64,000 nucleotides of DNA from Dehalococcoidales bacterium (GCA_028716225.1 JAQUQE010000002.1:1-64000); one strand, 5' to 3'; shown: positions 45,454-55,042, counted from the stretch's first letter. Notes: a model not told the origin generated them from the sequence alone. Numbers and translations are program-made.

Positions 45454-46377
45454 CTAGTCATAATATCCGGAAGACTGGCGCCTCCGGTAAACAACAAAGA
45501 CAATAAGCAGGGCCGCTCCCACCGCCATCATAACAACGCCATACACTTTAAGCGGGGCTAAAGAGTCATTGAAAAGGCGCGGCAACCAGTTATGAACCTG
45601 AACCGGCAGGCTAAGCTGTGCCGCCAATAAGCCGGCAACACGATTAAAGAGAAAAGTGCTCACATAGGCAAAGATTCCACAGATCAAGAACGGTATCCCC
45701 AGCCAAAGGGTAGCCCCCTTCACCCGCCGAGTGAGCAGGATAATCCCCGCTACCAGGGCAGCGGTAGCACCGATCAGGACGCCAAAGGCTATCTGCAGAT
45801 AACCGGCATATCGCCTCGCCTGTTCAAGAAGCGGCAGTATATCCGGACCTATCTTACTTATCGTACCTTCATTAATCTCAAGAGCCGCCGGCATCTGCCG
45901 GGATATATCATCATAGAATTCATTAAAAAGGCTCTCCAGATCGGCGGGTGACAGTATATCAAGACCCAGCGGCGGTGATCCGGCAAAGTACTGCCACAGG
46001 CTATCCCTCAAAATAGTCTTCGCCGTCTCCAACTCAATCACTACCACCAGGTTCTCACTCCTCCCCAGAAGATAATCATAGCCGGCATAGACCGCCAGAC
46101 CAGCCTGCTCTCTTAGCCATGGTTCAAGGTCCGTCGTAACATCGTCAAGAAGCCCTTCGATAGACTGAGGGGAAACTATGGATGTGATCTCGGGAGGGAC
46201 CTGCTCCAGAAGCAGGTCCCGGGACAGTGATGTCACATCCAGTCGATCCAGATGCGAGACAACGAAAGCGGGATTGAGAACGGTACGATTTGCCGTGAAA
46301 ACCAGGCCGAAACCGGACAAAGACAGGAAGAGCAAGAAGCTCAAGAATCCTATCAGTACCCTTTTGGCCGTACTCAT
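45454..46377 (-). CDS. Multi-pass membrane protein of unknown function
   Basis: A 307-residue protein. One N-terminal membrane helix (VLIGFLSFLLFLSLSGFGLVF) is followed by a 165-residue extracytoplasmic domain with several acidic helices, then three helices at about 192-305 and a basic RRRQSSGYYD tail. No family was recognised. The layout, one anchor, outer domain and three helices, resembles many small envelope proteins. Confidence 0.7.
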   Translation of the reverse strand: MSTAKRVLIGFLSFLLFLSLSGFGLVFTANRTVLNPAFVVSHLDRLDVTSLSRDLLLEQVPPEITSIVSPQSIEGLLDDVTTDLEPWLREQAGLAVYAGYDYLLGRSENLVVVIELETAKTILRDSLWQYFAGSPPLGLDILSPADLESLFNEFYDDISRQMPAALEINEGTISKIGPDILPLLEQARRYAGYLQIAFGVLIGATAALVAGIILLTRRVKGATLWLGIPFLICGIFAYVSTFLFNRVAGLLAAQLSLPVQVHNWLPRLFNDSLAPLKVYGVVMMAVGAALLIVFVVYRRRQSSGYYD

Positions 46378-46431
46378 TATTCCCTATCTCCTCACAACCG
46401 GCGGGATATACTGTTTTTCAACTCAGAACCG

Positions 46432-46794
46432 CTATTCCACCTGAGCAACGGCAAAGGCAACCGCATACTCCCGGCAGTGAGAGAGGCTAAGGGCAAAACC
46501 GCTCAGATTCAGACTATCGGCCCGTTTCTGTATTTGCCCGTGAAGCCGGACTACCGGTTTACCCAGCGGGTCGGATAGTACTTCAATCTCCCTGAAGGCA
46601 CCGCCATTAAGTCCGCCCAGCGCTTTTATTATCGCTTCCTTGGCAGCAAAACGAGCCGCCAGAGATGGGGAACGCTTGCGGTAACACTCAAGCTCGGCAT
46701 CGGTATAGATACGGTGGAGAAACAACTCACCCCAGCGGGCTATGGCACCTTCGATACGAGCTATTTCAACGATGTCAACGCCAATATACTGCAT
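46432..46794 (-). CDS. acpS: Holo-[acyl-carrier-protein] synthase
   Basis: A 120-residue phosphopantetheinyl transferase of AcpS type. Metal-binding D7 (GVDIVEIARIE) and E53 (FAAKEAIIKALG) are present, with LSLSHCREYAVAFAVA as the last strand region. It loads the 4'-phosphopantetheine of CoA onto acyl carrier protein, tying to the CoA genes further left in the window. Confidence 0.95.
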   Translation of the reverse strand: MQYIGVDIVEIARIEGAIARWGELFLHRIYTDAELECYRKRSPSLAARFAAKEAIIKALGGLNGGAFREIEVLSDPLGKPVVRLHGQIQKRADSLNLSGFALSLSHCREYAVAFAVAQVE

Positions 46795-46913
46795 CAGCTT
46801 TCCCTAATTAGAAGACTCAGCCCCGGCAATTATTCCGATTATAGCCCCTTTTACACCACCGCTCAACCTCCGTCTTTCCCCGTTAATACGTTCATAGGAA
46901 TAGACAGCGAGAC

Positions 46914-46942
46914 TTGATTTATTCCACGCTACGGGATATACT
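46914..46942 (+). promoter_or_regulatory. Promoter of the NEW3-domain surface protein gene
   Basis: TTGATT (46914-46919) and TATACT (46937-46942) are 17 bases apart. Transcription from it would begin near 46949, after the first in-frame TTG (46914), which supports the later ATG start at 47085. Confidence 0.65.
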
Positions 46943-47084
46943 ACTTACTACTGAGTTTTCGGGCCGGAGTTTATCAAGAACCGTCAGGCATCCTGACATC
47001 GGCCTGTTTTCCCTGCCGCTCTTATTAGCCGGGGAATTCCTGAACTCAGAAAGGAAACTCGGTCAACGAAGGAGAAGAAAATCA

Positions 47085-48023
47085 ATGAAGTGGTTCAGAG
47101 GATTTTGCTTTCTTTCCTGTATCGCTCTACTTGGGATGTTTGGCGGCCCGGGCGGGGTGCCGACAGCCCTCGCCGCCCAGGAAAGCGACAATAGCTCTAT
47201 TACACTGCCCCCCGGTGTAGACGAACCCCTGCCAGCCCAAAGACTTAATCTTATTTCGGAGTACCCGGTAATACGCGGTGAGTCCGGTGACAGCTTTGAT
47301 TTTATTGTCATTTTCGATTACGAGACCGATGACGAGGCAGAAGAGGAAAAGATTTTCAACATCACCAATATCGACCCCGAGGGATGGCAGACCAAAATAA
47401 CCAGACAATACGGCGGCAAGGGTGAGGGGGTAAGAGCAATACAGTTAAAACCTAACATGTCTTACCCGGACAGATTAAAGGTTAGCCTCAGCCCCCTGCC
47501 GAATACTGAACCGGAACCGGGAGAGCACATCCTCACCATCGGAGCATCCTCGGGGGACATAGAGGACACCATCGAGCTCACGGCATTAGTGACCGAGATA
47601 CCATCCACCCATGAACTGAACCTGGTTACCACTACCGGAAGACTTGATACCGTAGCCAAGGCCGGCGAGAATAATACCTTCACCGTCAAGCTGACCAACT
47701 CCGGGACAGGAACCATCGAAGACATCAGCTTCACCTCGGATAAGGCACAGGGGTGGGGTATCAACTTCAGCCCCACCAGCATAGCGTCTCTGGAACCCGG
47801 GGAGTCGGAAGATGTTGAGGTAAACATCATTCCACCCAACAGGACGATTGCCGGCGACTACAGTGTTACGCTAACCGCTTCAGGCAGCGACAGCGCCTAC
47901 GACAGGGTGCTGCTCAGAGTCAGCGTGCACACACCTACCACCTGGGGAGGGGCCGGTATCGCGATTATCGCCGCGGTCGTCACCGGGCTGGTCTTCCTGT
48001 TCCGGCGGTTAGGGCGACGCTGA
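47085..48023 (+). CDS. Secreted, membrane-anchored NEW3/Ig-like protein
   Basis: About 312 residues from the ATG at 47085, which follows AAGGAGAAG. A signal peptide (MKWFRGFCFLSCIALLGMFG... ending ALAAQ) leads to two strand-rich domains. The second (ELNLVTTTGRLDTVAKAGENNTFTVKLTNSGTGTIEDISF...GWGINFSPTSIASLEPGESEDVEV) matches the NEW3 domain of COG1470 proteins. A C-terminal helix (GGAGIAIIAAVVTGLVFLF) and RRLGRR tail anchor it in the membrane, the same end plan as the proteins at 59,036 onward. Probably exposed outside the cell. Confidence 0.8.
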   Translation: MKWFRGFCFLSCIALLGMFGGPGGVPTALAAQESDNSSITLPPGVDEPLPAQRLNLISEYPVIRGESGDSFDFIVIFDYETDDEAEEEKIFNITNIDPEGWQTKITRQYGGKGEGVRAIQLKPNMSYPDRLKVSLSPLPNTEPEPGEHILTIGASSGDIEDTIELTALVTEIPSTHELNLVTTTGRLDTVAKAGENNTFTVKLTNSGTGTIEDISFTSDKAQGWGINFSPTSIASLEPGESEDVEVNIIPPNRTIAGDYSVTLTASGSDSAYDRVLLRVSVHTPTTWGGAGIAIIAAVVTGLVFLFRRLGRR

Positions 48024-48118
48024 TCCGGCCAAGATAATTCCGTATAGCCGCAAAATAAGGCAAGCATCTGCAGCGCTCTTTCCTCATTGTGTTGCCAGCT
48101 ACAGGGTACCCGTCTTTC

Positions 48119-48985
48119 CTAATCCCCGGGATAGAAAGCCAGCGATAATGTACCTGGCCCGGCCACGACACAGGCTGCCGTCGAGTGCGGCGTAATATGG
48201 ACTTGCCCGCTGACCTCGAAGCAGGAGAGCAGCTTCTTCTTCAGTTCTTCTGCCTCACCGGGATTATTGGTGTAGCTGATAGCGGCATTTAACTTCTTAT
48301 TGCCGATCTTCTCGTTCACCATCTCCAGCATTCTCTCCAGCGCCCTTGCCTTGGTCCTGTTTTTGGTTATGAACCGGGGTGCCCCTCCGGAGGTGCTGTC
48401 TATCTCCACAACAGGATATATTGTCAATGGAGCCTTAGTTATAGGGGCTTCCGCACCCGCTCTTCCTGCCCTCTCAAAGAAGAACATAGTCTCGGGTACC
48501 GTCAAGTAGGTGACTAGCCCGATCACCTGATGGGCGATATCAATAATCTCAGACAGGCTTTTCTCCTCACGAGCTGCTCTGGCTGCGGCCAGGACAATCA
48601 GCAACTGACCGCAAATGGCAGTTTGACAATCGACAACCTCAATATTAACGCCGTGCAACTCTTCTTTAGCTATCTCTCTGGCCCGAAGCGCCGCATTATA
48701 GCTTGCCGAAATCGCTGAAGAGATGGCAATGAACAAGACGTTCTTTGACCTCTGACTTGCCCCCTTATAGGCCTGTAATATGTCGCCGGTAGTGCTTGCC
48801 GATGTGGTGGGCAGATTATGGTAAGACTCAAGACGAGTAAAAAGGAGGTCTCTATCATAGGTATTATCCAGGTAGTCCTCACCATCCATGATAAGATGGT
48901 AAGGCACCACAAGGACATCATATTCTCCTGCTAATTCCGGAGTAATTGATGACAGCGTGTCGGTAACAATCATAGTACTCTTCAT
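48119..48985 (-). CDS. DegV-family fatty-acid-binding protein
   Basis: About 288 residues from the ATG at 48985, which follows AAGGTGG; a GTG three codons upstream is also in frame. DegV hallmarks are IVTDTLSSITPELAGEYDVLVVPYHLIMDGEDYLD, TTSASTTGDIL, FIAISSAISASYN and PHSTAACVVAGPGTLSLAF. DegV/FakB proteins bind a fatty acid and present it to a kinase. No FakA-type kinase gene is in the window. Confidence 0.88.
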   Translation of the reverse strand: MKSTMIVTDTLSSITPELAGEYDVLVVPYHLIMDGEDYLDNTYDRDLLFTRLESYHNLPTTSASTTGDILQAYKGASQRSKNVLFIAISSAISASYNAALRAREIAKEELHGVNIEVVDCQTAICGQLLIVLAAARAAREEKSLSEIIDIAHQVIGLVTYLTVPETMFFFERAGRAGAEAPITKAPLTIYPVVEIDSTSGGAPRFITKNRTKARALERMLEMVNEKIGNKKLNAAISYTNNPGEAEELKKKLLSCFEVSGQVHITPHSTAACVVAGPGTLSLAFYPGD

Positions 48986-49015
48986 CGTTACCACCTTTCC
49001 AATTCCTGAATATTC

Positions 49016-49495
49016 TCATTTCGCGGCTGCGATAATTGACTTCAACCAGTCAGCAGCCCGCTCCAGCTCCCCCTGCTTTAGGGGACCATCCCTATCCTCT
49101 ACTATGAAACCGCCCGGTTCCACCACCAGACGACCACCCTTAGCTTTTAAACCGTCCGCGATGCGCCCGGCGGCATAGCCGAAAACCTTGGTCAGCATAC
49201 GTATACCAACGCCCTTATCTTGCCCGGACATCCTGGTATCGAATGAGGTCACCGCGACATTCTCCAGTGCACCTGCGGGTATCCGGTTCAGGAATTCTTT
49301 GACGGCCTGCACCGGCCTGCCACCATGGGTCGGCGAACCGACGATGAGAATATTAGCGGATTCCAACGACAGCAGACCGGCCTCACCTGCCCGCAACACC
49401 TCGATTTGGTCGGGCGGCGTAACAGCGCCGGCGATAGCTCTGGCGATTTTCTCCGTATTACCGTAGACCGAATCATACACTACCAAAATCTTCAT
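49016..49495 (-). CDS. Flavodoxin-like protein
   Basis: About 159 residues from the ATG at 49495, which follows GGAGGTG; a GTG inside the ribosome site is unlikely to be used. The FMN phosphate loop YDSVYGNTEKIA, the middle loop VGSPTHGGRPVQAV and the late TSFDTRMSGQD/GGFIVEDRDGP regions fit the flavodoxin fold of the FldA/MioC-like single-domain group. It likely carries electrons or reduces small molecules; the partner is unknown. Confidence 0.85.
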   Translation of the reverse strand: MKILVVYDSVYGNTEKIARAIAGAVTPPDQIEVLRAGEAGLLSLESANILIVGSPTHGGRPVQAVKEFLNRIPAGALENVAVTSFDTRMSGQDKGVGIRMLTKVFGYAAGRIADGLKAKGGRLVVEPGGFIVEDRDGPLKQGELERAADWLKSIIAAAK

Positions 49496-49657
49496 CAGAG
49501 GCACCTCCGCTCAATATCCGATTACCCAGTCTACACCAGAATCAACCGGGGCTCAACCACCGTCAGTGCCGATTAAATACTACTGCACACCGGAAAGCAG
49601 TTGCCACACCGGCATACATGACATATAATCTAGGGACTACGTCCAACGAGGTGCGGC

Positions 49658-50494
49658 ATGGAAATCCGGATTATGACCCTCAGTGAGAATACCGCCGGTG
49701 CGGGTAATTTCCTCGGTGAATGGGGTTTAAGTATCCTGATAGAGTCCGCAGGATTAAAACTGCTCCTCGACTGCGGTCAAAGCATCTCAGCCGTCCACAA
49801 TGCCGATGTCCTCGGCGTTGACCTCGGCAAAATCGATAAGGTCATTCTGAGCCACGGTCATTACGACCATACCGGTGGCCTGCGCCCGGTCTTAGCCAGG
49901 ATGAAAAAAAGGATAGAAATAATCGCCCACCCCGATGTATGGGCGGCAAAATACGCCCGCCGCCCGGGCCGTGCCGACCGCTACATCGGTATCCCCTACC
50001 AGCGGGATGAGCTGGAAAGCCTGGGAGCCTGCTTTAAGGAAGAGAAGGGACCAACCAGAATAACCGACGCCATAATGACCAGCGGCGAAATCCCCATGGT
50101 AACCGATTTTGAGGACATCCCTCCCGACCTGCAGGTAAAGGGGACGGACGGTTTTCAGGCGGACCAGCTTCTCGACGACCAGGCCCTGATTCTGCAGACC
50201 GGGGCAGGCCTGGTTGTCATCCTGGGCTGCGCCCACCGCGGCATCATCAATACCATCTACCATGCTCAACAGCTCACCGGAGTGAAGAAACTACACGCGG
50301 TACTGGGCGGCTGCCACCTGAGCAACGCCCCCCGGGAACGGGTGCGGCTGACCGTAAACGCCCTGCAGGAAATGGGTGTTGAGAGGCTGGGCGTATGTCA
50401 CTGCACCGGCCTGCCCGCCGCCGCTACTATGGCACAGGAGTTCGGCAAGCGGTTCTTCTTCAATACGGCCGGTACCGTTATTAAGCTGCCTTAA
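49658..50494 (+). CDS. MBL-fold hydrolase, MJ0888-like
   Basis: A 278-residue protein. The metal motif SHGHYDHTGGL and later LGCAHRGIIN and LGGCHLSNA match the COG1237 subgroup, which includes proteins annotated as dihydropterin ribofuranosyl-aminobenzene phosphate synthase-like. The start MEIRIMTLSENTAG and LLDCGQS are typical of it. The biochemical role in bacteria is uncertain. pyrD begins within a few bases of its stop. Confidence 0.88.
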   Translation: MEIRIMTLSENTAGAGNFLGEWGLSILIESAGLKLLLDCGQSISAVHNADVLGVDLGKIDKVILSHGHYDHTGGLRPVLARMKKRIEIIAHPDVWAAKYARRPGRADRYIGIPYQRDELESLGACFKEEKGPTRITDAIMTSGEIPMVTDFEDIPPDLQVKGTDGFQADQLLDDQALILQTGAGLVVILGCAHRGIINTIYHAQQLTGVKKLHAVLGGCHLSNAPRERVRLTVNALQEMGVERLGVCHCTGLPAAATMAQEFGKRFFFNTAGTVIKLP

Positions 50495-50504
50495 GGAGGT
50501 GCCT

Positions 50505-51425
50505 ACGAATCTTTCCGTTGAATTAGCACCCCGGCACCCGACCGGCCTGTTGCTGGCCAACCCGGTCATGACGGCCTCGGGTACCTTCGGCTACGGCACA
50601 GAATACAGCTCCCTGTTCGATATACAGAGTCTGGGCGCCATTGTCAGCAAGGGAACTACTTTAGAACCCAGGGATGGTAATCCACAACCCAGAATAGCCG
50701 AGACCGCCTGCGGGGTACTCAACGCCATCGGGCTGCAGAATATCGGCGCCGAGGCCCTGATCAGAGATAAAGCACCGGTCTGGGCAGGCTGGCAGGTGCC
50801 GGTCATCGTCAACATCGCCGGAGAGACCGTCGACGAATATGCCCGTCTGGCCGGCCTGATGAGTGGGATAGCCGGCATCAGCGCCCTGGAAGTAAACATC
50901 AGCTGCCCCAACGTTAAGGCGGGTGGCGCCGAGTTCGGCGGCACTCCCGAATCAGCCGCCAGGATAACCGCCGCAGTCAAAGCAGCCACCTCTCTGCCGG
51001 TGCTGGTCAAGCTGACCCCGAATACCGGAGATATTATCGGAGTAGCAACGGCGGTGGCCCGGGCCGGGGCCGACGCCATATCCCTGATCAATACCATCAA
51101 GGGGATGGCAATCGACATTCCCCGGCGCAAGCCCCTGCTGGGCAATATCAGCGGCGGCCTGTCCGGGCCGGCGGTGAAACCGGTGGCGCTATACATGGTC
51201 TACGAGGTAGCCGGCGCCGTAGAGATACCGGTGGTCGGTTGCGGCGGCATCACTACTGCTAACGACGCCCTCGAGTTCCTGATAGCAGGAGCCAGCGCCG
51301 TCCAGGTAGGCACAGCCAGCCTGAGCGACCCGCAAGCCCCCTTCAGCGTTCTGGAAGGAATAGAGGGATTTATGGCCAGGGAAGGACTGTCAGACATCAC
51401 CGACCTGATCGGTGCCGCCCGGTAG
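50505..51425 (+). CDS. pyrD: Dihydroorotate dehydrogenase, class 1
   Basis: About 306 residues of a flavin TIM-barrel enzyme of pyrimidine synthesis. The catalytic loop NISCPNVKAGG carries the class 1 base Cys. LVKLTPNTGD, ISLINTIKGM, NISGGLSGPAVKP and GCGGITTANDALEFLIAGASAVQVGT bind FMN and orotate. There is no ATG near the expected start: after a perfect AAGGAGG the in-frame choices are GTG at 50499, which is part of that site, or ACG at 50505, which aligns with the family start. No pyrK partner gene is beside it. Confidence 0.9.
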   Translation, partial: TNLSVELAPRHPTGLLLANPVMTASGTFGYGTEYSSLFDIQSLGAIVSKGTTLEPRDGNPQPRIAETACGVLNAIGLQNIGAEALIRDKAPVWAGWQVPVIVNIAGETVDEYARLAGLMSGIAGISALEVNISCPNVKAGGAEFGGTPESAARITAAVKAATSLPVLVKLTPNTGDIIGVATAVARAGADAISLINTIKGMAIDIPRRKPLLGNISGGLSGPAVKPVALYMVYEVAGAVEIPVVGCGGITTANDALEFLIAGASAVQVGTASLSDPQAPFSVLEGIEGFMAREGLSDITDLIGAAR

Positions 51426-51477
51426 AAGCCCTGCTGAACTCAACCTAACTGAAACACACCGCATAAGTTCCGGGCGG

Positions 51478-53559
51478 CTACGGCAGCCTGGCCTCTAATG
51501 CCTCTACCCTTGCCGTCAACTCTCTTAACGCCGAGATAATCCACCCGATGGTAGCATTCATGCTGATGCCCGGCTGGGGCTGAATCACCGGGGCGGTCCT
51601 CTCCTCCACCCTGAGGATAGAGTCGTTAATCTCCTTAAGCTTTATGTCAAGCTTATGCCTGTCCCCGGCAAAGGAAGGGTCGGCCAGCTTGGCCTGACAC
51701 CTGTGCCCGGCACTACGAAGGTCCTGGAGGCGCGTCAGCCGGGTACTGTGTATGGCGGCCGCCCGGTCCCGGTCATACTGCGTGACCGGCACAATCACCT
51801 CGGAGGGCAGGCTATCCCGCTCAAAGGTCTCGATGATTCTATCCGGGTGCCCCTTGCGCTTCTTTACCGCGGTATGGGTGGTAAGTGCTTTCAGCTTGGC
51901 CAGGGCGTCGGCAACAAAATAGGTGGACGGCGTCCGGTCGACCAGATCGGAGTACTCGATATCATCCCAGTAGTATGAGGCGTTGCCCAGGTCGCAGGAG
52001 GCTGCCGCCGGAATAACGTCAAGGCCGTCCGGATCAAGCTCGAGGTCCCCGACCGCCTCGATAGCACAGCCGCTGTTCATTCGCATACTCTGATTGACCC
52101 TGACCGTGCTGCCGGCGGCGGGATCGAGGTTGACATCGTCGGAAGAGTCCAGGGTAACATCGCCGCCGTCCACGGAGCGCAGAGCAACGCCGCCGACAAC
52201 ACCCTCGAGGTAGCCCCGCAAGGTCACCCCGTCCGACTTATAGACCTCAAGCCTGTCGCCGTAGACACGGAAGGTGACTCCCTCAATCAAGCCCGCGGTA
52301 ACGGTGCCGATGTCGGCCGAGATGGCGGAAAGCTCAGCGACGTCGATATCCCCGGCCTGGATACGCTCGGCATAAAGGTTCTTGACCCCAAGGCGATAGA
52401 AATCGAGGCCGATATCGCTCAAGACCTCGAGGCGCGAGAGCAGCGCCCGTACGCTGAGCCAGCCGCCGAAGGAGAAGTCCATCGTATACTTACCCGGCGA
52501 GTACCACCTGGTCAGCGAGCCGATATTGCCGGCCCGGCAGTCGCTCCCCCGCTCGTCGATAACCCGGACGTAGTCGAACAGCTCGGCGCCGCAATTCAGT
52601 GGTACTTCCGCCTCTCCCTTTTGCGCCTCGAGGCGGAACCGGGCGAGGAGTGCCGCGGCAACAGCCTCCGCCTGGTCGTTGCTGTCAAGACAGGCATATT
52701 TCTGATAGCGCATCTCCCGGAAGGCGTTGATGCTCTCGCTGTCGCCGGCACAGCCGGAGTACTGCGGGCTGTCGCCGGGATGGGACCTGGCGACGACATA
52801 GTTGGGAATAACCAGGCTGCTGCGATGCGCCGCGGAGAAGAAGGCATGCCCGCCGCTCAGAGAGTACTCGTAGTCATAGGTCTCACCGCCGGTGACCGGC
52901 TCGAGGATATGGACTTTACCGTCCCCGCCATAGCGCATCACACAGCGGGTGTAGTCGAGCAGGCGCTTCAAGGCCGATAGGCGGGAGCCGTTCATGTAGA
53001 CCCGGAAGCCGTCCCGGGGACAGTAGCTGCCGATAAGGCTGTCCTCGCTATCGAAGACGACGTCGTACCTGCGGCAGGAACTGAAGCAGGCGAGCATGGT
53101 CACCCCGCTATCGCCCAGAATTTCGCGGATGATATCCCTGACCGTCTTTACGTCGCTATCGGCGGGCAGGTACGCTGCCGAGGCCCGGTCCTCGGCAAGC
53201 ATATCGGGGACGCCGGACATGGCGAGCCGGCAGACCAGCTCGCCACGGGCAGAGCATAGCTCCTGGCCGACCACCCATAACGGAGCGCAGTCAGAGTACT
53301 CATCTCCGGCGGGTGTAACGGCGCCGTAGGCGATAACGGCCTGCCAGCCTTTATAATCGTTGCCGGTAAAGACGCCGCTGCTGTTGTCCAGAACGGCCTC
53401 CGCTTTATGGGTATAGGGATCCTCGGTGTGCTTAATAGAGAGGATGAGGGCCGTCCCCAGGACGACCTCGGCAACGCCGCGGGTGAGGGTAATTCTGACC
53501 AGAGGGCCAACGCTGGCTGACTGCTGTGCTGCCAGAAGGGTCGCCGACAGTGTTCTCAC
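51478..53559 (-). CDS. Phage tail-tip / tail-fibre-like protein
   Basis: A 693-residue protein. Residues 1-360 look like a tail-tip or minor tail domain (RTLSATLLAAQQSASVGPLVRITL...). The middle (about 395-520) is a strand-rich fibre stretch with repeating V-T-L-D-S and A-D-I-G patterns, and CDLGNASYYWDDIEYSDL near 530 resembles the junction before S74-type chaperone domains of tail fibres. The end (SMNATIGWIISALRELTARVEALEARLP) is a trimerising coiled coil. It overlaps the holin-like gene start by 4 bases and ends the cassette. Confidence 0.75.
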   Translation of the reverse strand: MRTLSATLLAAQQSASVGPLVRITLTRGVAEVVLGTALILSIKHTEDPYTHKAEAVLDNSSGVFTGNDYKGWQAVIAYGAVTPAGDEYSDCAPLWVVGQELCSARGELVCRLAMSGVPDMLAEDRASAAYLPADSDVKTVRDIIREILGDSGVTMLACFSSCRRYDVVFDSEDSLIGSYCPRDGFRVYMNGSRLSALKRLLDYTRCVMRYGGDGKVHILEPVTGGETYDYEYSLSGGHAFFSAAHRSSLVIPNYVVARSHPGDSPQYSGCAGDSESINAFREMRYQKYACLDSNDQAEAVAAALLARFRLEAQKGEAEVPLNCGAELFDYVRVIDERGSDCRAGNIGSLTRWYSPGKYTMDFSFGGWLSVRALLSRLEVLSDIGLDFYRLGVKNLYAERIQAGDIDVAELSAISADIGTVTAGLIEGVTFRVYGDRLEVYKSDGVTLRGYLEGVVGGVALRSVDGGDVTLDSSDDVNLDPAAGSTVRVNQSMRMNSGCAIEAVGDLELDPDGLDVIPAAASCDLGNASYYWDDIEYSDLVDRTPSTYFVADALAKLKALTTHTAVKKRKGHPDRIIETFERDSLPSEVIVPVTQYDRDRAAAIHSTRLTRLQDLRSAGHRCQAKLADPSFAGDRHKLDIKLKEINDSILRVEERTAPVIQPQPGISMNATIGWIISALRELTARVEALEARLP

Positions 53560-53780
53560 CGTGATTCACCCGCCGGCATAGAGTTTTTCTCCCGCGATCG
53601 GATATAGCTATAGAAGCTGATATAGGAGAGCGCCGAGACGGTGAGCTCCCTGGGTATGGTCTCCATGGCATTCCCGCCGTCCAGGGTGACCGTCACCACC
53701 AGAACGCCCCAGATGACAATCAGGAAGACGGCGATGAAGGGACGGACGATACTGCGAATAAGTTCTTCTTTTCCTTCCAT
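53556..53780 (-). CDS. Small membrane protein, holin-like
   Basis: A 74-residue protein with one clear membrane helix (PFIAVFLIVIWGVLVVTVTL), a polar PRELT-like link and a second weaker hydrophobic segment (VSALSYISFYSYI) before RSREKNS. Size, charge pattern and position between virion genes resemble phage holins. No lysin gene accompanies it, so release function is unproven. Confidence 0.65.
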   Translation of the reverse strand: MEGKEELIRSIVRPFIAVFLIVIWGVLVVTVTLDGGNAMETIPRELTVSALSYISFYSYIRSREKNSMPAGESR

Positions 53781-53794
53781 ATTATCCTCTCTTT

Positions 53795-54421
53795 CTACGG
53801 GCCGTAGTCAGTGGTATTCGATAGCGGCGGGCAGCCGCCTGTGTAGAGCGAGCGGGTACGCACCCGGTTCCTTCTGCCCAGGCGCCTTAGTTCACGGGAG
53901 AAGAAGCTCAGCCGCTCCCTACCCCAGACACGGTACTCCCGGGGCGTGGCCTGCCCGCCGACATTAACCCGGTTCACGGCGTAGACACCCCAGGCAGTGG
54001 CAGCATAGCCGGCCGCCCCGGCGGAGACCAGGTTTTCGTACCGGGCCGGGATGGTCGAGGTTGCCGCATCCAGGGTATGAAGCTGGCCGTAATAGACACA
54101 GCAGTCGGAGCCGTTCGGGACGACACCGCCCAGCAGCGTGATGGTATCCATCCAGACGACGAAGCAGGGGAAACTCCGGGGGAACGCATCGACCGGATAC
54201 TCGACAACCTCGACCGCTACCCGGTCGCTCAAGCCGGAGATATCAACCTCACGGGAACCGGCGCTGGTGGCAATAACGGCCTTCTGCTCCCTGGGGATGG
54301 CCTCGGAAAGTTCGGCGACGGCGCGGCCGATGTGACGGGTCAGTTCGTCATCGCTCCACAGGACACCCGACTCGTCCCGAAGCTCCCGCCTGACCACGGT
54401 TATCATTTCAGACAGGTTCAT
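53795..54421 (-). CDS. Head-tail adaptor-like protein
   Basis: A 208-residue protein. The N-terminus MNLSEMITVVRRELRDESGVLWSDDELTRHIGRAVAELSEAIP is characteristic of phage connector/adaptor proteins of the gp6 type, which sit under the portal. The remainder is strand-rich followed by a helix (PARYENLVSAGAAGYAATAWGVYAVNRV) and a basic end. Function is inferred from this pattern and from its place after the capsid gene. Confidence 0.7.
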   Translation of the reverse strand: MNLSEMITVVRRELRDESGVLWSDDELTRHIGRAVAELSEAIPREQKAVIATSAGSREVDISGLSDRVAVEVVEYPVDAFPRSFPCFVVWMDTITLLGGVVPNGSDCCVYYGQLHTLDAATSTIPARYENLVSAGAAGYAATAWGVYAVNRVNVGGQATPREYRVWGRERLSFFSRELRRLGRRNRVRTRSLYTGGCPPLSNTTDYGP

Positions 54422-54434
54422 TAAGCTACCTCAC

Positions 54435-55040
54435 TTAATCCAGACTGGCCAGCCGGGCAAACACCGCCGGCGAAGCGTCCGCTGCATCTATGCCGCCGGC
54501 CGGAAACGGATCGGGCAGGACGCCGTATCCGAAACCGGTTTTGTATACCATATGGTATCGATACGACAAATCACTCTCCCTCACCCCCAGAGGACTGGGG
54601 GCGTTATAGGTGTGTATCATCTCGGGAGTGCCGTCGCAGACGAAGGCCATCCAGTAAAGCCCTCTGGCCAGCGCCAGGTCAACATCGACCGCCTTGACAC
54701 CGGTGCTGTCTACGGAAACCTCGCCGGCGTCGAGCAGCAACGCCCCCGGGTAGCAGTTGTTTCCGTTGCGGTATACCCCCAGTCTGGCCCGTTCTCCGGC
54801 CGCTCCGGCCACCTTGACGTTACAGGCCAGGCGATCGATGGTCAGCGGCCGGGCCACAAGTAAAGGACAGGTAGCATAGAGCTTGCCGGCAGCTACTATC
54901 GTGGCCAGAGTGGAGGTGTACTGCCCCCAGTAGTTGAGGTAGTTTCCCGTCTTCAGCACCTCAAGCGTATTCATAGTATGAGCATCCAGGTCGGCGGCGT
55001 GCCCGGCAAGCCGGGTGCTTACATTCGATAGAAACCCCAT
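54435..55040 (-). CDS. Virion-associated protein, fibre/carbohydrate-binding-like
   Basis: A 201-residue protein with no clear family. After a short helical start it is strand-rich (LTIDRLACNVKVAGAAGERARLGVYRN...GALLLDAGEVSVD...LARGLYWMAFVCDG), a jelly-roll-like pattern seen in phage fibre or capsid decoration proteins. It is 2 bases from the 103-residue gene upstream and 13 from the adaptor downstream. Confidence 0.6.
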   Translation of the reverse strand: MGFLSNVSTRLAGHAADLDAHTMNTLEVLKTGNYLNYWGQYTSTLATIVAAGKLYATCPLLVARPLTIDRLACNVKVAGAAGERARLGVYRNGNNCYPGALLLDAGEVSVDSTGVKAVDVDLALARGLYWMAFVCDGTPEMIHTYNAPSPLGVRESDLSYRYHMVYKTGFGYGVLPDPFPAGGIDAADASPAVFARLASLD

Positions 55041-55042
55041 CG

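Noticed and set aside
46914-47084. N-terminal extension of the NEW3 protein
   Set aside because: The extension overlaps a TTGATT-17-TATACT promoter and lacks a signal peptide; the ATG at 47085 has both a ribosome site and a signal peptide.
51478-53559. S74-type self-cleaving chaperone at the end of the tail protein
   Set aside because: The LGNASYYWDD junction resembles those found before such domains, but I could not identify the catalytic Ser-Lys pair.
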